Source of the DNA: Asaia bogorensis
GTDB taxonomy: Bacteria; Pseudomonadota; Alphaproteobacteria; Acetobacterales; Acetobacteraceae
Reading direction: 5' to 3'
Assembly: GCA_945871455.1 (NCBI GenBank)
Contig: CAMBXJ010000321.1
Location: 1 to 5,443 of the forward strand
Length of the DNA: 5,443 nucleotides
A program made the position numbers and the translations under genes. The notes beneath the pieces were generated by a model that saw only the letters and a program-made list of their open reading frames with translations, was not told where the DNA came from and searched no databases. Below are positions 5,136 through 5,443 of the stretch, piece by piece; position 1 is the stretch's first letter, and every line of letters begins with the position of its first letter.

Positions 5136-5287
5136 TCAGTAAGAGGGGCAAAACCCTGGGCAAGTTTCGGCATTTTCCGGATCGATCCGGATCATGCTCC
5201 CGCAACGATGGCGGAAATCCCCGATTCGGGTCGGCGGCGCCTGAGATTGCTGCACCTGCGTGCCCGGGGTTTTACCCCTATTACTGA
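5136..5287. mobile_element. 152-bp MITE-like element with 27-bp inverted ends
   Basis: The arms 5136-5162 and 5261-5287 are inverted repeats that match at 24 of 27 positions. The left arm starts TCAGTAAGAGGGGC and the right arm ends CCCCTATTACTGA. The interior of about 98 bases encodes nothing supportable and holds a perfect 16-bp palindrome at 5176-5191. Long, slightly diverged terminal inverted repeats around a short non-coding core are the hallmark of a miniature inverted-repeat transposable element or of a deleted insertion sequence. CTA occurs close to both outer ends (5131-5133 and 5288-5290) but is too short and offset on the left to count as a firm target duplication. It could also be a structured RNA or a large operator. 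Confidence 0.6.
5176..5191. repeat. Perfect 16-bp palindrome
   Basis: TCCGGATCGATCCGGA is its own reverse complement, with no central spacer. It lies inside the 152-bp inverted-repeat element, slightly left of its centre. A symmetrical protein-binding site or a resolution-type site is possible. It is followed by ATCATGCTC, similar to the palindromic repeat motif at 1860-1867 read in reverse. Confidence 0.7.
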
Positions 5288-5297
5288 CTATACGCCT

Positions 5298-5320
5298 AAC
5301 CATCAGAAAATACGATGGTT
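5298..5320. repeat. Short hairpin near the right tRNA repeat
   Basis: AACCATC (5298-5304) pairs with GATGGTT (5314-5320) around a 9-base A-rich loop, in a locally AT-rich stretch. A weak terminator or a recombinase arm site is possible. The stem is short and no long T-run follows. Confidence 0.4.
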
Positions 5321-5380
5321 TATGTTTGATATGAGGAGGCATGAGGCTTCGTGGGAGTGCAGCGAAATTGCTCTGAAAAG

Positions 5381-5420
5381 AGCTTGGGAAGCTGCCGTTC
5401 CACCATTGAACTACACCCGC
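5381..5420 (-). pseudogene. Truncated tRNA-Gly copy (5' 40 nt only)
   Basis: On the minus strand this reproduces positions 1-40 of the tRNA-Gly at 3395-3468 with one change (A to G at position 20, the last base of the D loop). It keeps the acceptor 5' strand, D arm, anticodon loop CCC and part of the anticodon stem, then diverges into unrelated sequence. The variable loop, T arm, acceptor 3' strand and CCA are missing, so it cannot make a tRNA. It is either the leftover half of a tRNA gene split by integration, or a truncated tandem tRNA copy. Confidence 0.85.
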
Positions 5421-5443
5421 GCGGCCGACTTTCTACGAAACAC

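Noticed and set aside
5136..5342. 68-codon minus-strand frame across the inverted-repeat element
   Set aside because: It spans both arms of the palindrome, has no ribosome-binding site and shows no family features, so it is more likely incidental.
5335..5376. AGGAGG followed by an ATG and 11 codons (leader-peptide candidate)
   Set aside because: The ribosome-binding site is only one base from the ATG at 5341, and no downstream gene is present for a leader to control.
3429..5420. Repeats as a CRISPR array or phage defence island
   Set aside because: The repeats occur as widely spaced pairs rather than regularly spaced units, and no cas, nuclease, helicase or toxin-antitoxin gene is visible.

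Overview
The window is GC-rich DNA that looks alphaproteobacterial. I would guess Acetobacteraceae or a close relative, from codon style and the palindromic intergenic repeats, but no taxonomic marker here proves it. It has two halves of different character.

Left half (about 1-3322): a collinear plus-strand series. It holds the last 45 codons of a short-chain dehydrogenase/reductase (SDR), a 325-base gap, a complete cytochrome P450 (449 aa), a 175-base gap with a palindromic repeat, and a complete stand-alone condensation-domain-like acyltransferase (443 aa) with an intact HxxxDG active-site motif. An oxidoreductase, a monooxygenase and an acyl or peptidyl transfer enzyme side by side suggest part of a small biosynthetic or lipid-tailoring locus that continues leftward. 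Scaffold enzymes, redox partners and carrier proteins are not visible, so the product cannot be named.

Right half (3395-5443): a complete minus-strand tRNA-Gly with anticodon CCC (3395-3468), followed by about 1.95 kb of mosaic DNA. The mosaic ends in a second, truncated copy of the first 40 nt of the same tRNA (5381-5420, one mismatch). Between the two tRNA copies are a 26-bp perfect direct repeat (3644-3669 and 5106-5131), a group of IS21-like terminal-type repeats, an internally deleted IS5-type transposase relic fused to an unknown C-terminal reading frame, a nested imperfect palindrome, one intact minus-strand gene for a small secreted protein of unknown function, and a 152-bp element bounded by 27-bp inverted repeats. 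This is most simply read as a degraded integration and insertion hotspot at a tRNA gene. No integrase is visible.

The best leads are the duplication of the 5' half of the tRNA (integrative elements usually duplicate the 3' end), the nested direct repeats, the structured element just downstream of the secreted-protein gene, and the SDR/P450/condensation-like gene set. I do not see a CRISPR array, a toxin-antitoxin pair or a recognisable defence system.
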